NCBI GenBank assembly: GCA_018398765.1
Contig: JAHBMJ010001922.1
Span: forward strand, 1-20,000
From: Chromera velia
Lineage: Eukaryota; Sar; Chromeraceae
Length of the DNA stretch: 20,000 nt
Direction: 5' to 3'
The notes under the pieces were generated by a model. The model worked only from the letters and a program-made list of their open reading frames with translations. It ran no database searches and was not told where the DNA came from. Below, in pieces: positions 8,441 to 17,723 of this stretch. Numbering within the stretch: position 1 is the first letter of the stretch; every line of letters starts with the position of its first letter. The translations under genes and the position numbers were made by a program.

Positions 8441-9240
8441 ACGCTCTTAGAGTGGAAGGGGCTGTGGCCTTGCTCCCACCGTTTCTTCTAAAACTCACAC
8501 ATCTCGGGCTTAATGCACTCGTCGGGCCCCAACCATTCTTGAATCTTGAGGGCCTTCCAGTAAATGCTGGCGTTGGCCTCTTTTGGGTCGTCTTTGTCGA
8601 CCAAGTGGAGCAGCTTGAACACGGGATCCATTGCTTTCTCTGAAAGCTGGGGTTCCAACCTTCACAAACGGGAGTCCTTGTTTGATGAAGAAGCGGGAGA
8701 TAGCCATGTGTACGGAAGGCTTGTTGGTTGCGTTCTAAGAGCCCTCAATCGTCATCTGCTTCTTGGGAGGTCGCTCTGACTCCCTGTGGAAGTCTGTATG
8801 ACGCCTTGACCCCGCAGCTGATATGCAGCAACACTTGACGTACCCAGTGATGCTTCGGAGTCTACGAGAGAAGGCAACGAGGCAGCTGGGGACGCCTCAT
8901 CGGGTTGAGCGAACTGGGGGTAAAGCTGTTTCAGTTTCTTCACAGTGTCTTCTGGAACGCTCTTGCAGTTGTACCCAGCAGAACCAGCTGTCTTTATCAA
9001 ATGTCTTACACAATGGTCAATGCGAACCGATTTCCACTCAAACTGACAGAATGCACATTTTCCGGGCTTTTGCGATCCAACTTCTGCACCGCCCTGTAAA
9101 GGAAGAATGACAGCTGGAATTTGTATGAACAGTTTGCCTTTCGACATTTTGAAACTTCTAAGTTTGGCTTCTTTGGGGAACAACTGCTCAATCAAGAGCA
9201 AAACCAACGTTTCAACAACACAGGGTCGCGACGTTTCCAC
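8441..9240 (-). pseudogene. hAT-1 transposase N-terminal half (BED zinc finger, DUF659-like start)
   Basis: The first open piece (9240-8752, 162 codons) has KCAFCQFEW, then RIDHCVRHL, then NCKSVPEDTVKKLKQLYP. This is the C-x2-C...H layout of a BED-type zinc finger followed by the C-x-x-VPE helix usual in hAT transposases. After a stop and frame change, the next piece (8707 down) reads AISRFFIKQGLPFVKVGTP and then, after another shift, MDPVFKLLHLVDKDD. This resembles the start of the hAT/DUF659 catalytic region (IaRffxexGlPFxxvxxPxF). A last scrap, KRWEQGHSPFHS, matches the region before the mid-domain helix. The rest is missing. An intact protein would bind the transposon ends and catalyse excision and insertion. 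Confidence 0.8.
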
Positions 9241-9308
9241 ATAAGAAAGTGATTGACCTTTGCATCACTGAACGATCACATTTAATTGCGACAGGAGACT
9301 GCATACAG

Positions 9309-9475
9309 GCGCGCACGGGTATCGCAAGCATGTCTGACGCGCCGGGCGCGGTCGCGGCGGCCCCCATTGCGCCAAGGCCGGGCGGCGGCCGCACAGACGT
9401 CGATCGGGCCGCGGTGCGGGCCCACGGCGCCGCCGCGACTCGGCCGGCCAGGTTACCGGCCAACCTGGTAACCAT
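9309..9475. other. GC-rich island inside hAT-1
   Basis: This segment is dominated by GCGGC, GGCGCG and CGGCC words, in sharp contrast to the AT-rich surroundings, and ends in the GGCCAGGTTACCGG subterminal repeat. It lies upstream of the transposase finger, where a promoter or leader would be. Open frames exist on both strands but look like by-products of composition. Confidence 0.5.
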
Positions 9476-9548
9476 CCCCCTATTTCTGGCTGACTACCAA
9501 GTTACCAGGATGCACCTAGGTATAAATGGCTAAAGTGCCCCTCCCAAG

Positions 9549-9556
9549 GCAATAGC
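9549..9556. repeat. Target-site duplication of hAT-1, right copy
   Basis: GCAATAGC directly abuts the right terminal repeat and is identical to 7647-7654. Confidence 0.9.
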
Positions 9557-10524
9557 AGAGTATCCTTCCACCCATCATCAGTAATAAGCTGTAAAACCCA
9601 GAAACTGACGGGCTTCTCGGACCGATTTTGGAGGTATACCGCCTGGTACCACTATTTGGATGGCTTCTATCTTTTCTTGGCTAGGCAAAATTCCCTTTTT
9701 ATTGATCGTACACCCGATGTATGTCGTCTCTTTCTATGCGATGGAGCACTTTCTGAAATTGAGGCAGGCCCCAATCTTCTTCTAGATCTTCTTCGGACGT
9801 TCTAGATTTTCCTTCACATACAACAGATGTTCCTCGAATGATCTCGAGTATACAAGCAAGTCATCCATGTATGTATACGTACACTTCCCAACAAGACCAG
9901 CAAAGAGCGCACTTACAGCCTGCGTGAGAATTGCAGGTGACGACTGAAGGGCCAGTGAAGGCCGAAAAGGAGACGGCAAAACCGCCAGGCCCTTCGGTAT
10001 GGGCATGCACTGGAAGGCCAGTTTTTTTTTGTCGCTCTCTTTTATTTTGATCTACAAGAAGGCTTGAGAAAGATCCAAAGAGGAGAACCATTTTGCTCTC
10101 TGCAATAAGCTAAGGATCTGGTCAGCCAGAGGAAGGGGCCATCTCTTTTTCACCAACACCTTATTTACTTTTTGGTAGTCTAGAACCATCTTTCTTCTTC
10201 ACGATCACAATGGGGAAACCCCAACCACTCAGAGATTTTTTAATGATTCCAGTTTCCAACCATGCGTCTATTTGTTTATCAACTTCCTTTCTTAGAGTGT
10301 GAGGTACCTGTTTGGGTCTCATATAGATAAGTTCTTTGCAATTCGGTCTTGATTGAAGCTTCCACTCCCTTCAGAGTTCCCAGATTTCTTTTTGTGGGAA
10401 AAAGACAGACGTAATCCAAAAATAAATCCCTCATCTTTTCTTTCTGTTCTCCTGTGAGATGGGTCTTTCTCTCAATCATTTCGTTGATAGCTTTCTCAGC
10501 CTCTTCTTTTTCTTCTTTGCTCAT
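9557..10524 (-). pseudogene. Ty3/gypsy pol: reverse transcriptase
   Basis: It starts with a spacer helix (LTGEQKEKMRDLF) and the GVEASIKTE segment that precedes RT in gypsy elements. RT follows: RPKQVPHTLRKEVDKQIDAW, GIIKKSLSGWGFPIVIVKKK, then FSSLDLSQAF with the motif A aspartate, and YMDDLLVYS at 9871 and below (motif C, YMDD codons 9860-9871). Next come NFRKC, a GILPSQEKIEAI segment and REARQFLGFTAYY. Several frameshifts and stops break it, so the domain is spread over different frames. The frame stops at the hAT-1 duplication and resumes in phase on the other side of that insert. In an active element it would copy RNA into cDNA. Confidence 0.9.
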
Positions 10525-10576
10525 CTGTTCTGTTCCGTTTTCCTTTTTTTTCGTGCTCTCTTAATTTATCACTCTC

Positions 10577-11515
10577 TTATTCATGTTTAGAAGCGATCAT
10601 TGTTTCTGTTCCTTGCCGCACCCTTTTTTCGGGACAATGAAGGAACGATTGCGGTTGTTCGTCTTTAGAGCCAAATGTACACAAAGTTGTATAGGTAAAT
10701 ATAGAGTTAGCAGAGAGAGGAAGAGAGTGTTGAGAGTTATTCAAGACAGGTAAAATCATTTTTCGTTTATTAACTATGGCTACTGTGTCCTGCAGTTCCA
10801 ACCCCACAGGAATTTTTGTCTCCCCCCTCTTTTTTAGCATGGACGGTTTGACATATACGACGGCTCCATTAAGAATCAGTGAGTTATCTCCCAAGCATAC
10901 TTTGATAGTGAAAATGTATTGAGGGAAGAGAGTTCCATGGGTTTTCAAGAATAGAGGAGAGGAGTGGTATTGCTTGTCTCTATAGAGGACTTCTATTGGG
11001 AAAAGAGGTATTTTAACGGTTTTTCCTTCTCGTTTCCCTTTCAAGAGGAGAGCATCTGGCTGGAAATGGAGAGAAACAGCATGTTTCACCAAGAAATCTC
11101 GGCCCAAAATAGAATCATGGCGGAGGGTAGGGGACATAAAGAACAGACATTTTCTCATTTCTCCCTATATAAACACAGATAAAGTCACACACCCTTCACT
11201 TACAAATTTTTTCTCTCCTTCTGAATCACTTGTGATATGAATAGAGGACGGAGAAAGAGAGAGACCCGGATTTTCTATCTGAATTCTTCTGAACATTCAT
11301 GAATACAGCAGTGAGATATCTGCACCACTATCCATCAGACTAGAGGCAGAGGAGGATTCTGGACGAACAAAGGATACAGAGACACCTACACCAGGGGAGG
11401 TTAGTCCAATATGTGCTATTTGGGCCTATCTTTTCTGTTTTTTATGTGAAGCAGGAAAAGCTGTTTCCTTTTCCCTCTTTCTTTTGGTTTCTGTACTCGC
11501 CGACTCCATTTTTAC
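10577..11515 (-). pseudogene. Ty3/gypsy pol: retropepsin-type protease and linker
   Basis: A basic N-terminal part (KRKREKETAFP) leads to SSLMDSGADISLL, the retropepsin active site D-S-G-A-D (codons 11318-11332). A stop follows soon after. The longest open piece (11158-10577, 193 codons) carries the second hallmark, SILGRDFLVKHAVSLHF, equivalent to the ILGxDFL strand that closes the protease fold. It continues into a linker without recognised domains before RT. Clear homology, not functional as it stands. Confidence 0.85.
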
Positions 11516-11634
11516 TATTTTTAATTCCCTCAAGTCTCTTTCGGTATTTTTTTTTTTCAACCTCCCTGAACCTAAGTGCCACTTAAAAAAAATTAATCAC
11601 GATAATCTCTATCTGCGGCATCGTTTTTTAAGAG

Positions 11635-11661
11635 ACCGTCTACGCCTGTGGCGTAGACGGT
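11635..11661. repeat. Perfect 12-bp hairpin
   Basis: ACCGTCTACGCC (11635-11646) is followed by the loop TGT and GGCGTAGACGGT (11650-11661), an exact complement. It lies between the gag and protease remnants of the retrotransposon. A looser echo (AAGAGACC...ACGCCTG) follows at about 11695-11723. Possibly a small foldback insertion. Confidence 0.75.
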
Positions 11662-11857
11662 CAAGACATCGTCCAGATATACAGCTTCAGCTTTCAAGAG
11701 ACCATAAATGATCCACGCCTGCAGCACAGACTTTTAAACTTATCCAAAAATGCGGCTTGAACTTTCAAGTAGTAGTTAGCTTCAGGGAGGTCTTCTTTTC
11801 CGTTCACTGGTTGGAGGTTGATTGATCACTCGTGGTTGCCTCTCTTCCACGAGCGTC

Positions 11858-13393
11858 CTATCTTTTCTGCTGTGTGTGCATCTCGCGGGGCTGGTTTCTA
11901 TTGAGAGGGACCTGATTGCTTCCGGTGATCTGATGATTCACCGGAGGAGGAGGAAAGTTCCTGTTCCCGTTTCCGAAGTTCGGCGGGTGGGTTCCGGCGT
12001 TCATATCCCAAGGAGTGCTCGGTTTTGCTCCCCACCTTCCTGACTCACCGTCTCTGTTCTCGAAGGCTCTCTGAGGTTGGAAGTTTGGGTATAGTCTTGA
12101 TTTGGGGTGGGGCCTCTCGTTTCTCCATCCATTTGATGGGCCTGCTTCTCGTTGCCTTATTCTGTGCTCTTCTATTTTCCGTTTTAGTCTTTCATCCCTT
12201 TTGAGAGCGGCACATGCAGCCTGGATGTGTCCTTTCAGTCCGCAAATTATACTGGCATTCCACATGACTCAGGACTGAGCAGCCGTGACGGTCTTTTGTG
12301 TGCATCCTTGTGCCTCCACATCTCCCGCACTGTGTTCTTACCATCGCGATCTCTGATATCCAATTTGCTACGTCTGTTGCGCCTCTTCCCATTTCATTCA
12401 TTCCTGTTTCCTTTTTACCAGAAAAGGGCGTCTGATGAGGAGAGTCAGTCGCTAAAACATTCAAGAAGGGCGTGTGAGTCCGTTCAGACAAGTCTTTCTC
12501 TCTGTGTTCGTCTACTATTGGGTGAACGGCTGCGACTCCACATATGAGATTCGGTGTCAAGGATAGATACTTTTTGGCTTGAACGAGTATTTCTTGGAGG
12601 GACGCGTGTTTTTGTGAGGTGAGAATCATTCTGGTTGTCTCATTGCTTAATCTTTTAATATTAAAGTGTCGGGTGGATTCGTGATCATCTATTTCTTTTC
12701 CTCCCTCCATACACAGGTTCCTGTATCTCATGGCATAGTTATTAACTGTTTCGGTCAGCTTTTGTTTGAGAGTGTACAGTTTTTTTTTCATGGAGTCTTG
12801 GTCGGCTTCTGTGATCTGAAACTCTTGGTTAAACAGTTCGGTCATTTGATCAAGATACGTTAGTCTGAGTATCTTTGTCTAAAAAATCTGATCATACTAA
12901 AGTTTGGCTTTTCCACTCAGCATCGAAACGCATCGAGGGTAGATAGATGTCTCTGAAGTCAGCAAAACTCCAAGCCATTCGATCATACAGTCTAGTCATC
13001 CTTCCCCAGTACATATGTATCTGCATGAAGTTTCTCTCCTGTGAAAGTAGGAAGATCTGTTTTAATCCTCACTCTCTCCTTACCTGTTGCTGTTTAAGAG
13101 GACTTCCTTTCCTCTCATACGATTAGAACGAGCTGACCTTGTTCTCTCGCTTGTTCTCGTATATTAAATATGATTCCCTGTCTCTGCAGTTCGACGAAAA
13201 CCTTGGGATCGAGATCTTGAAGGGACGCTGGCTCAGCTTGGCTGATACTGCTGAGGGATGGGGTCCAGGGGCTCTGATGCAGGTGGAGGGACTAGATTGA
13301 GTGTAGTAGATGCAGGTGGAAGGACAGAGTTGGGTGCTTACCCGGCTTCTTCAATATGGACATCTTTTTCAGGTCAGTGTGGAGGGTTCGCAT
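11858..13393 (-). pseudogene. Ty3/gypsy gag with zinc-knuckle remnants
   Basis: The largest open piece (12845-12192) starts MTELFNQEFQITEADQDS and carries LKQKLTETVNNYAMRYRNLC, matching the C-terminal part of the retrotransposon capsid (a short, highly charged helical domain). Upstream frames give IKTDLPTFTGEK and RLYDRMAWSFADFRDIYLP, the start of the capsid region, and before that a proline-rich segment and QAEPASLQDLDPKVFVELQR. Downstream the nucleocapsid has CGRCGGTRMHTKDRHGC and, in another frame, CGLKGHIQAAC, i.e. zinc-knuckle Cys/His patterns. A basic, asparagine/proline-rich tail follows (12265-11858). Multiple frameshifts are present. Intact gag would package element RNA. Confidence 0.75.
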
Positions 13394-13472
13394 ACTGAGC
13401 TCATAGTTGCCATAATATACTATACGTACTATACTGGAATTCCAATGTACTAAGACCCCTTGTAGTGAATGT

Positions 13473-13490
13473 GATAGTACAATGTACTAT
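13473..13490. repeat. hAT-2 subterminal palindrome, left copy
   Basis: GATAGTACAATGTACTAT is identical to 14959-14976. The sequence is nearly self-complementary around a central A. A variant (ACTATACGTACTAT) lies closer to the left end. Probable transposase-binding or end-recognition repeat. Confidence 0.7.
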
Positions 13491-13745
13491 TCTAATAGTA
13501 CTATCAATAAATATTAATTAATATTATTATTCTTTAAGCGTTATAGGCTATCTATCAATTATATCACGCAGTATCTAGGCAGAGTTTAACGTTTTATAAA
13601 ATATTTATGATATTTTTTGAGTGTAAAAACTAGTTAAAAGATCTGTAGAGGCCTCTAAAATGAGTGAATGAATGAGAAGGAGCCTGCACAACAGAGTTCA
13701 CTTAACTGAATACCCCCCCGGGCCCCCCTTCCTCCCCCCTCCCCC

Positions 13746-14081
13746 TCAAACAGCCTCCTTGTGGGAGTGCAGGCCAAATGTATCCAAGTGAGCCTCCAAG
13801 AGCTCTCCCTCGGAATCCGTGTCGAATGCATAACCGTCCTCCCACTCGCACAAACCGAGAGACTCAATAGCGTGGATACATATCTTGGACATGGGGATGC
13901 CAGCCTGTTTCTGGTACAGTCAAAGCAAATGGAGGTTAGTGTAGGTTCGGACCTCAATGCTCTGATGCTTCTACATCAGTCCGACTCGGTTCCTCTTGTC
14001 CTTGTACATGTAGTCATAGGATGACCAGGCCCGCTTGGCCGTCCCAGACACATTGATCAGAGAGAAAACCTTCTTAGCCAT
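13746..14081 (-). pseudogene. hAT-2 transposase C-terminal dimerisation region
   Basis: The minus-strand frame from 14081 reads MAKKVFSLINVSGTAKRAWS, then SSYDYMYKDKRNRVGLM, then after a stop EVRTYTNLHLL, and ends with an acidic tail (EWEDGYAFDTDSEGE). The pattern S-x-x-x-x-R-x-W-S...K-x-R-N-R-x...Y-x-N-L-x-L-L is the hallmark of the hAT C-terminal dimerisation domain. Two in-frame stops (TAG after GLM, TGA after HLL) show that it is dead. The N-terminal and catalytic parts are absent from the element. Confidence 0.8.
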
Positions 14082-14453
14082 TAATTTTTGGCCAGAATTA
14101 TATATAGACCAAAAAGTGGCTAAAAATAAAAATATAGATATTTATATTTTCATTTTTAAAAAACTGGCTTATATATAATTTCCCTCTGTATTGGAACAAT
14201 TTTTCTTAAAAAATAAAAATGTTTTTTTCAAAAAATGTTTTTTCCCAATATAAAATTTCAAATGCAAAAATGATTCGACGTTGAAGGAAATGACCGCGCA
14301 CTCAAAAATTCAAAATGGGTGCTTCTTGGTTCTGACGGGTCAAGCGAACTTTCGTCTGAAACACTACAAAATTTATCTGTTAAGAGCTGTTTTTTGCGTT
14401 GTAGCTCACTTGAAATCAGTTCACACACAGACTTAGAAGATGTCGAAGCGCTA

Positions 14454-14705
14454 GAGGATCACACACACGATAAACCATATCAGACTGCTGCCGTTTCCGG
14501 CAGCGTTACGAGATGTATACAACTTCACTTGGTTTGTTGTTAAGTACACTATCGAGAGAGATCCCGAGAAGGCTCGGCAGCGCCTCCTCAAACTATACCA
14601 GGAGGATATCCCCCGAGAGATGAGGCTAGAGGAAACCCCTCTGAGGTTCGTTCGGTATCTGGATATGAATATCTATCGTCGTCTAGGCTCCCGGTTCACG
14701 CAGAA
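14454..14705 (+). pseudogene. Unrecognised coding-like stretch inside hAT-2, opposite strand
   Basis: A plus-strand frame without stops (about 84 codons, TAG after QNKLI) has an ordinary protein composition. It shows LLPFPAALRDVYNFTWF, a charged helical segment DPEKARQRLLKLYQEDIP, then EMRLEETPLRFVRYLDMNIYRRLG. Beyond the TAG the frame stays coding-like (NIKEIQTTDPPEEGWG). I do not recognise the family. It runs against the transposase remnant of the same element, so it could be a captured host gene piece, an internal inversion or another insertion. Confidence 0.45.
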
Positions 14706-14958
14706 TAAGCTCATCTAGAACATCAAGGAGATTCAAACCACTGATCCTCCTGAGGAGGGCTGGGGAGTTTGTCTCCTCGGAATATGTTTTTTTGTTTCAA
14801 TGATCAATGTTTTATGATTTAAAAAATTTTGGAAATCTATTTAATCAACGCTAGAGTCAATTTAGGATGGACCCGGCCTAGGATAGACCCTAAGTAACCC
14901 TAAGCCTCCCCCCCCCCCCCTTAACATATATCAGGTACTATTCTATTATACTATATCC

Positions 14959-14976
14959 GATAGTACAATGTACTAT
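14959..14976. repeat. hAT-2 subterminal palindrome, right copy
   Basis: Identical to 13473-13490; the right copy extends to a full palindrome ending GTACTATC. Confidence 0.7.
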
Positions 14977-15054
14977 CCTTTCAGCAACTATGGCTGAGCT
15001 TATGGGGGGTTAGCATTTTCCAGGTTGGCTTAAGGGGGTTTATGGTTCAATTCT

Positions 15055-15165
15055 GCTGGAGCTGGCGGCGCCGCTTTTGCTTTGGGCTAAACTTTCAGTT
15101 TTGCTTTCGCCTATGCTTTTGCTGCGGCTGCCTTAATTTGCTTTCGCTTTCGCGTTTGCATTTCT
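15055..15165. repeat. Imperfect GCTTTTGCT/GCTTTCGCT tract
   Basis: Short repeats of GCTTTTGCT, GCTTTCGC and related words. Read on the minus strand they give an Ala/Lys/Ser-rich low-complexity peptide starting MPPRNANAKAKAN at 15174, possibly an old gag start. Confidence 0.5.
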
Positions 15166-15955
15166 GGGAGGCATCTTTGGTTGCTTTTTTTATAAAACAG
15201 GCAGCGCAGTCAGTCACTGGGTAGACGTACTGGTCTCTTGACTCGATGTAGATAGGTAGACAGTGGCTGTAGGTGGTTATGAATCTTTCTTAGGGTACAG
15301 TGTCGAGGGCCAAAGCTTGATGGGTCCGGTCAGACAGGCGGTGGTGGGCTAAGAAATTGGTGGTGTACTGATCCAGTACAAAGATATCAAACTCATTTTG
15401 GCTCTGAGTGCACAGTTTGTAGTTCCTTTCAAGTGTCTTTTCAGCAATGACCGAGGCTCTCCTCTTTGAGTCTTATATCAAGTAGTCGCTTGAACGCCTA
15501 GACAGAACCGCGTTTGGTCCCAGATTCAGTATTCTGCTCCCAATTTTATCTGCAGGTTAATGTCTGTCTTTGGCCAGCAGCGCTTCATGGTATGGCTTGG
15601 TTTGGGATTTCTTCTGGAGATTTCAGTTACAGAAAGAGCTCGTTGAAGAACGTCAAGTAGCACTGTACGGCTTGGTCTGGTTTCAATTCTTGCTGGTGTG
15701 GTTCAACTTGGCGTCCGACTCTGTCCGGAAGGGTCGTGTCTTGCTAGCAGGTCACTACGTCTTCTATGGACACTTCTAGGAGTATGTTTGACTGCCTAGG
15801 TGTCCGACAGATGTCTACGGGTTTCTTTTTCACTTGTCTGCACATTAAATTACTTCTGGTTCCGAGTTGGAGATCTAATTCTCTGAAAAGGAAATTCTGA
15901 AGATCAAAATGTTCTCTTCTTCTCTTGGATTTCCCATTTTAGATTTTTGGTTCTT
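15060..15955 (-). pseudogene. Unrecognised degraded minus-strand ORF upstream of gag
   Basis: The first part (about 15955-15745) is open for about 70 codons and reads HFDLQNFLFRELDLQLGTRS, then VDICRTPRQSNILLEVSIED, with further stretches after stops. A second frame (about 15555-15060) reads IGSRILNLGPNAVLSRRSSD, then NEFDIFVLDQYTTNFLAHHR, then YIESRDQYVYPVTDCAACF, with two stops. The composition is protein-like in both, with a probable frameshift near 15570. No family recognised. It could be an extra 5' ORF or gag N-terminus of the retrotransposon, or an older element. Confidence 0.45.
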
Positions 15956-16440
15956 CTCAATTTATTTTGACCTATTATTTTTTTCCCGGATCCGACTTTT
16001 AAAATCGATTTCATACTGCGCGGCTCGCCATTGTTACAGTGTTGCAATGTTACTGCCTTGTTAGATTAACATGTTCTGGTGTTACATTAGTCAGTGAATG
16101 TTGCAGTATTGCATTAGTAGATGTAAGTGGATGTTACAATTTTATATTTTAGTGTTGCCTTGTTGTCTCCTTTTAATTTATTATCTTACTAGCTAAGTCT
16201 TTTTATAGTCTTAGCTTTGTCTTTGTTTGTTTTATTGATATTCTTTTAATTTCTTTTTAATTATATATTTTTGTTTTATCTGTATAGTCAATCTTAGGGG
16301 CTAGTCTTAGGGGAGTTAGATTAATTGTTTGTTAAGCTTTTAGGTGAGACAAAATAATTATATAAATTCCATTTAAGACTTCAATAGTTTGACAGAATGA
16401 ATAAGCTTATTTACAAAACATAGCTGTGGAAGTTGAAGTA

Positions 16441-16542
16441 TGAGTTCTCATGGAGCTATACAAAAACAGACAATAGAGCGAGAACACACTGTCAGGTTCA
16501 GCTGGAACCAAGCGCCGCAATACGGTAGCCGCTGAGGCATTT
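16441..16542 (+). repeat. Dispersed repeat, copy 2
   Basis: It aligns with 2539-2654 in the same orientation (see copy 1). It lacks the two GCGGTAAGA units and has a 6-nt insertion before GGTTCAGCTGG. The stem that copy 1 can form is shortened here to GTTCTC/GAGAAC, without compensating changes. Confidence 0.75.
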
Positions 16543-17723
16543 AATTAATAAAAGTATAGAGAAGGGCGCCGCCCAAGCGCATGGCGTCACATGAGAAATT
16601 CGCTTTTATGAACATCCCGGAAAGAATGTAGAAAATAAGACGGCTATCAAAATATAAAACGGTTGCCAAACAAAGAACGCTATAAAACGGTCAAAAAGCA
16701 GATAAAAAAAAATGTCCACGTCTTTTAGATGCCGGGACCTAGGCCAGGACCAAGCTCCATCGAGGACGGTGCGTCAGTGACGGTGGTTTGGAGCCCAAAG
16801 GTGTGAAGCAATCATTGTAGACAAAAAAGCGCCTGCCCACTCGCCCAGGATGCAGGAGTGTGTTTGAGTTGACTCAGAGTTTTTCGCATTTTTTCTTCAC
16901 TGACCCTCCTGCTCGCAATCGTGGTGGCCTCCCTTTGGGCAGCCCACTCTCTGGATATGGTCTTGCTGGTTGGAGGGTCATAGCTTCTTTATAGCCTACG
17001 TTCGGGATTTCGGGGCTAGAGAGTGTCACTTGAGACTGAGCTAGCTTGGCAGCCTAAGGCTCATTCAAGTGGTCACTCTTGAGGGGGAGGTGCATGCACT
17101 ACTATTTGGCTATAGACGTGTGGATCGACTGCGCGAGAAAACGTAGCGACACGTTCACATTGCGAGTGTGTGACAAAGGGCCATGGCACTAAACATTATA
17201 AACTCAGATGACAGTTCAGTGGGGCCCTATACTATTCCATGGGGGGAGTAACCGTTTTGACCGCGAAAAGGAGTGTGTCTCTCGAATTTTGGACATTTGC
17301 GTCTTACTTTTTCCGGCGGAAAAGCGTAAACTCCAGACCTCAGTTAACAGAAACCAGGCCTCTACTAAGCCCCGGCATACATCTGCGATGGCCGCGCGCG
17401 CATCGGATCGATCGATGCATATATGCACGTGCGCGTATGCAATTTAATGTTGTTTTTCTGACCTTTGTCTCTGAGACACAGTCAAACAGTATCTTCTACG
17501 ATGTACCAGCTCTGGTAAGTGCTGTTCCACTGAACGTCATGCAATGAAGTAACAGTTTGATATGATAGTGGTTATAAGTGGCCGAGTAGCTCACTTATCC
17601 GGCTGGAAACATACTGTGGTTGTTGTTATAACTTGTAAGTGGCCTCATCCTCCAGCTTGAAGAGGTCTGGAAAAACCCATTCACTCAGTTGAGAGTCAAA
17701 GACAAGGAAAACACCCTAACTAG
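16543..17723. other. Spacer without recognised genes
   Basis: No family motif or convincing exon was found. Notable items are an alternating purine-pyrimidine stretch near 17390-17440 (GCGCGCGC, then ATCGATCGATGCATATATGCACGTGCGCG) and a small hairpin ATAAGTG/CACTTAT near 17574-17598. The upstream region and any first exon of the membrane-protein gene should lie here. Confidence 0.5.

Larger units (their letters stand above)
7655..9548 (-). mobile_element. hAT-1: defective hAT transposon inserted in the gypsy RT gene
   Basis: The 1894-bp element is flanked by a perfect 8-bp duplication GCAATAGC (7647-7654 and 9549-9556), the target length of hAT elements. The terminal inverted repeats are 19 bp with 15 matches: CTAGGGGGGGGCACTCTGG at the left, and CTTGGGAGGGGCACTTTAG as the reverse complement of 9530-9548. 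Removing the element and one duplication restores a continuous, in-phase gypsy RT frame. Inside, minus-strand transposase pieces (BED finger and DUF659-like start) are followed by an A-rich tract and a non-coding left half, so the catalytic core and dimerisation region are missing. Many GGTTAC/GTAACC words lie in the left half and near the right end. Confidence 0.9.
13402..14992 (-). mobile_element. hAT-2: second defective hAT transposon
   Basis: The 1591-bp element has terminal repeats starting CATAGTTGC at both ends (13402-13410 and the reverse complement of 14984-14992). It is flanked by an 8-bp duplication with one mismatch, ACTGAGCT (13394-13401) against GCTGAGCT (14993-15000). Subterminal palindromes occur at both ends. 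The only recognisable transposase piece is the minus-strand C-terminus (14081-13746). The middle is AT-rich (14090-14330), and the right part carries an unrelated plus-strand open stretch. The terminal repeats do not match hAT-1, so this is a different family. Confidence 0.75.
6880..15190 (-). mobile_element. Degenerate Ty3/gypsy-type LTR retrotransposon, interrupted by two hAT elements
   Basis: Minus-strand pieces occur in the canonical order gag, zinc knuckle, protease, reverse transcriptase, RNase H. All carry stops and frameshifts. It is split by hAT-1 (7655-9548) and, at the gag end, by hAT-2 (13402-14992). Without them the visible internal region is about 4.8 kb. The order PR-RT-RNH with the YMDD box and an RNase H of the Ty3/gypsy RT_RNaseH type indicates the Metaviridae/gypsy class and not copia. 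Integrase, LTRs, primer-binding site and polypurine tract were not found. The right boundary is uncertain: a lysine/alanine-rich short frame beginning at 15174 may be an old gag start. Confidence 0.88.

Noticed and set aside
9212-9533. Alanine/proline/arginine-rich frames over the GC island on both strands
   Set aside because: Open on both strands because of GC composition; no motifs, and they cross the transposase start.
13402-14992. LTR pair of the gypsy element flanking hAT-2 (shared 18-mer)
   Set aside because: The shared 18-mer is a palindrome inside inverted ends with an 8-bp duplication outside, which fits a DNA transposon; no longer direct repeat exists.
17574-17660. Possible tRNA gene (GTGGCCGAGTAGCTC resembles an A box)
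   Set aside because: No B box (GGTTCRANTCC) at the right distance and no acceptor stem; only a small hairpin is present.
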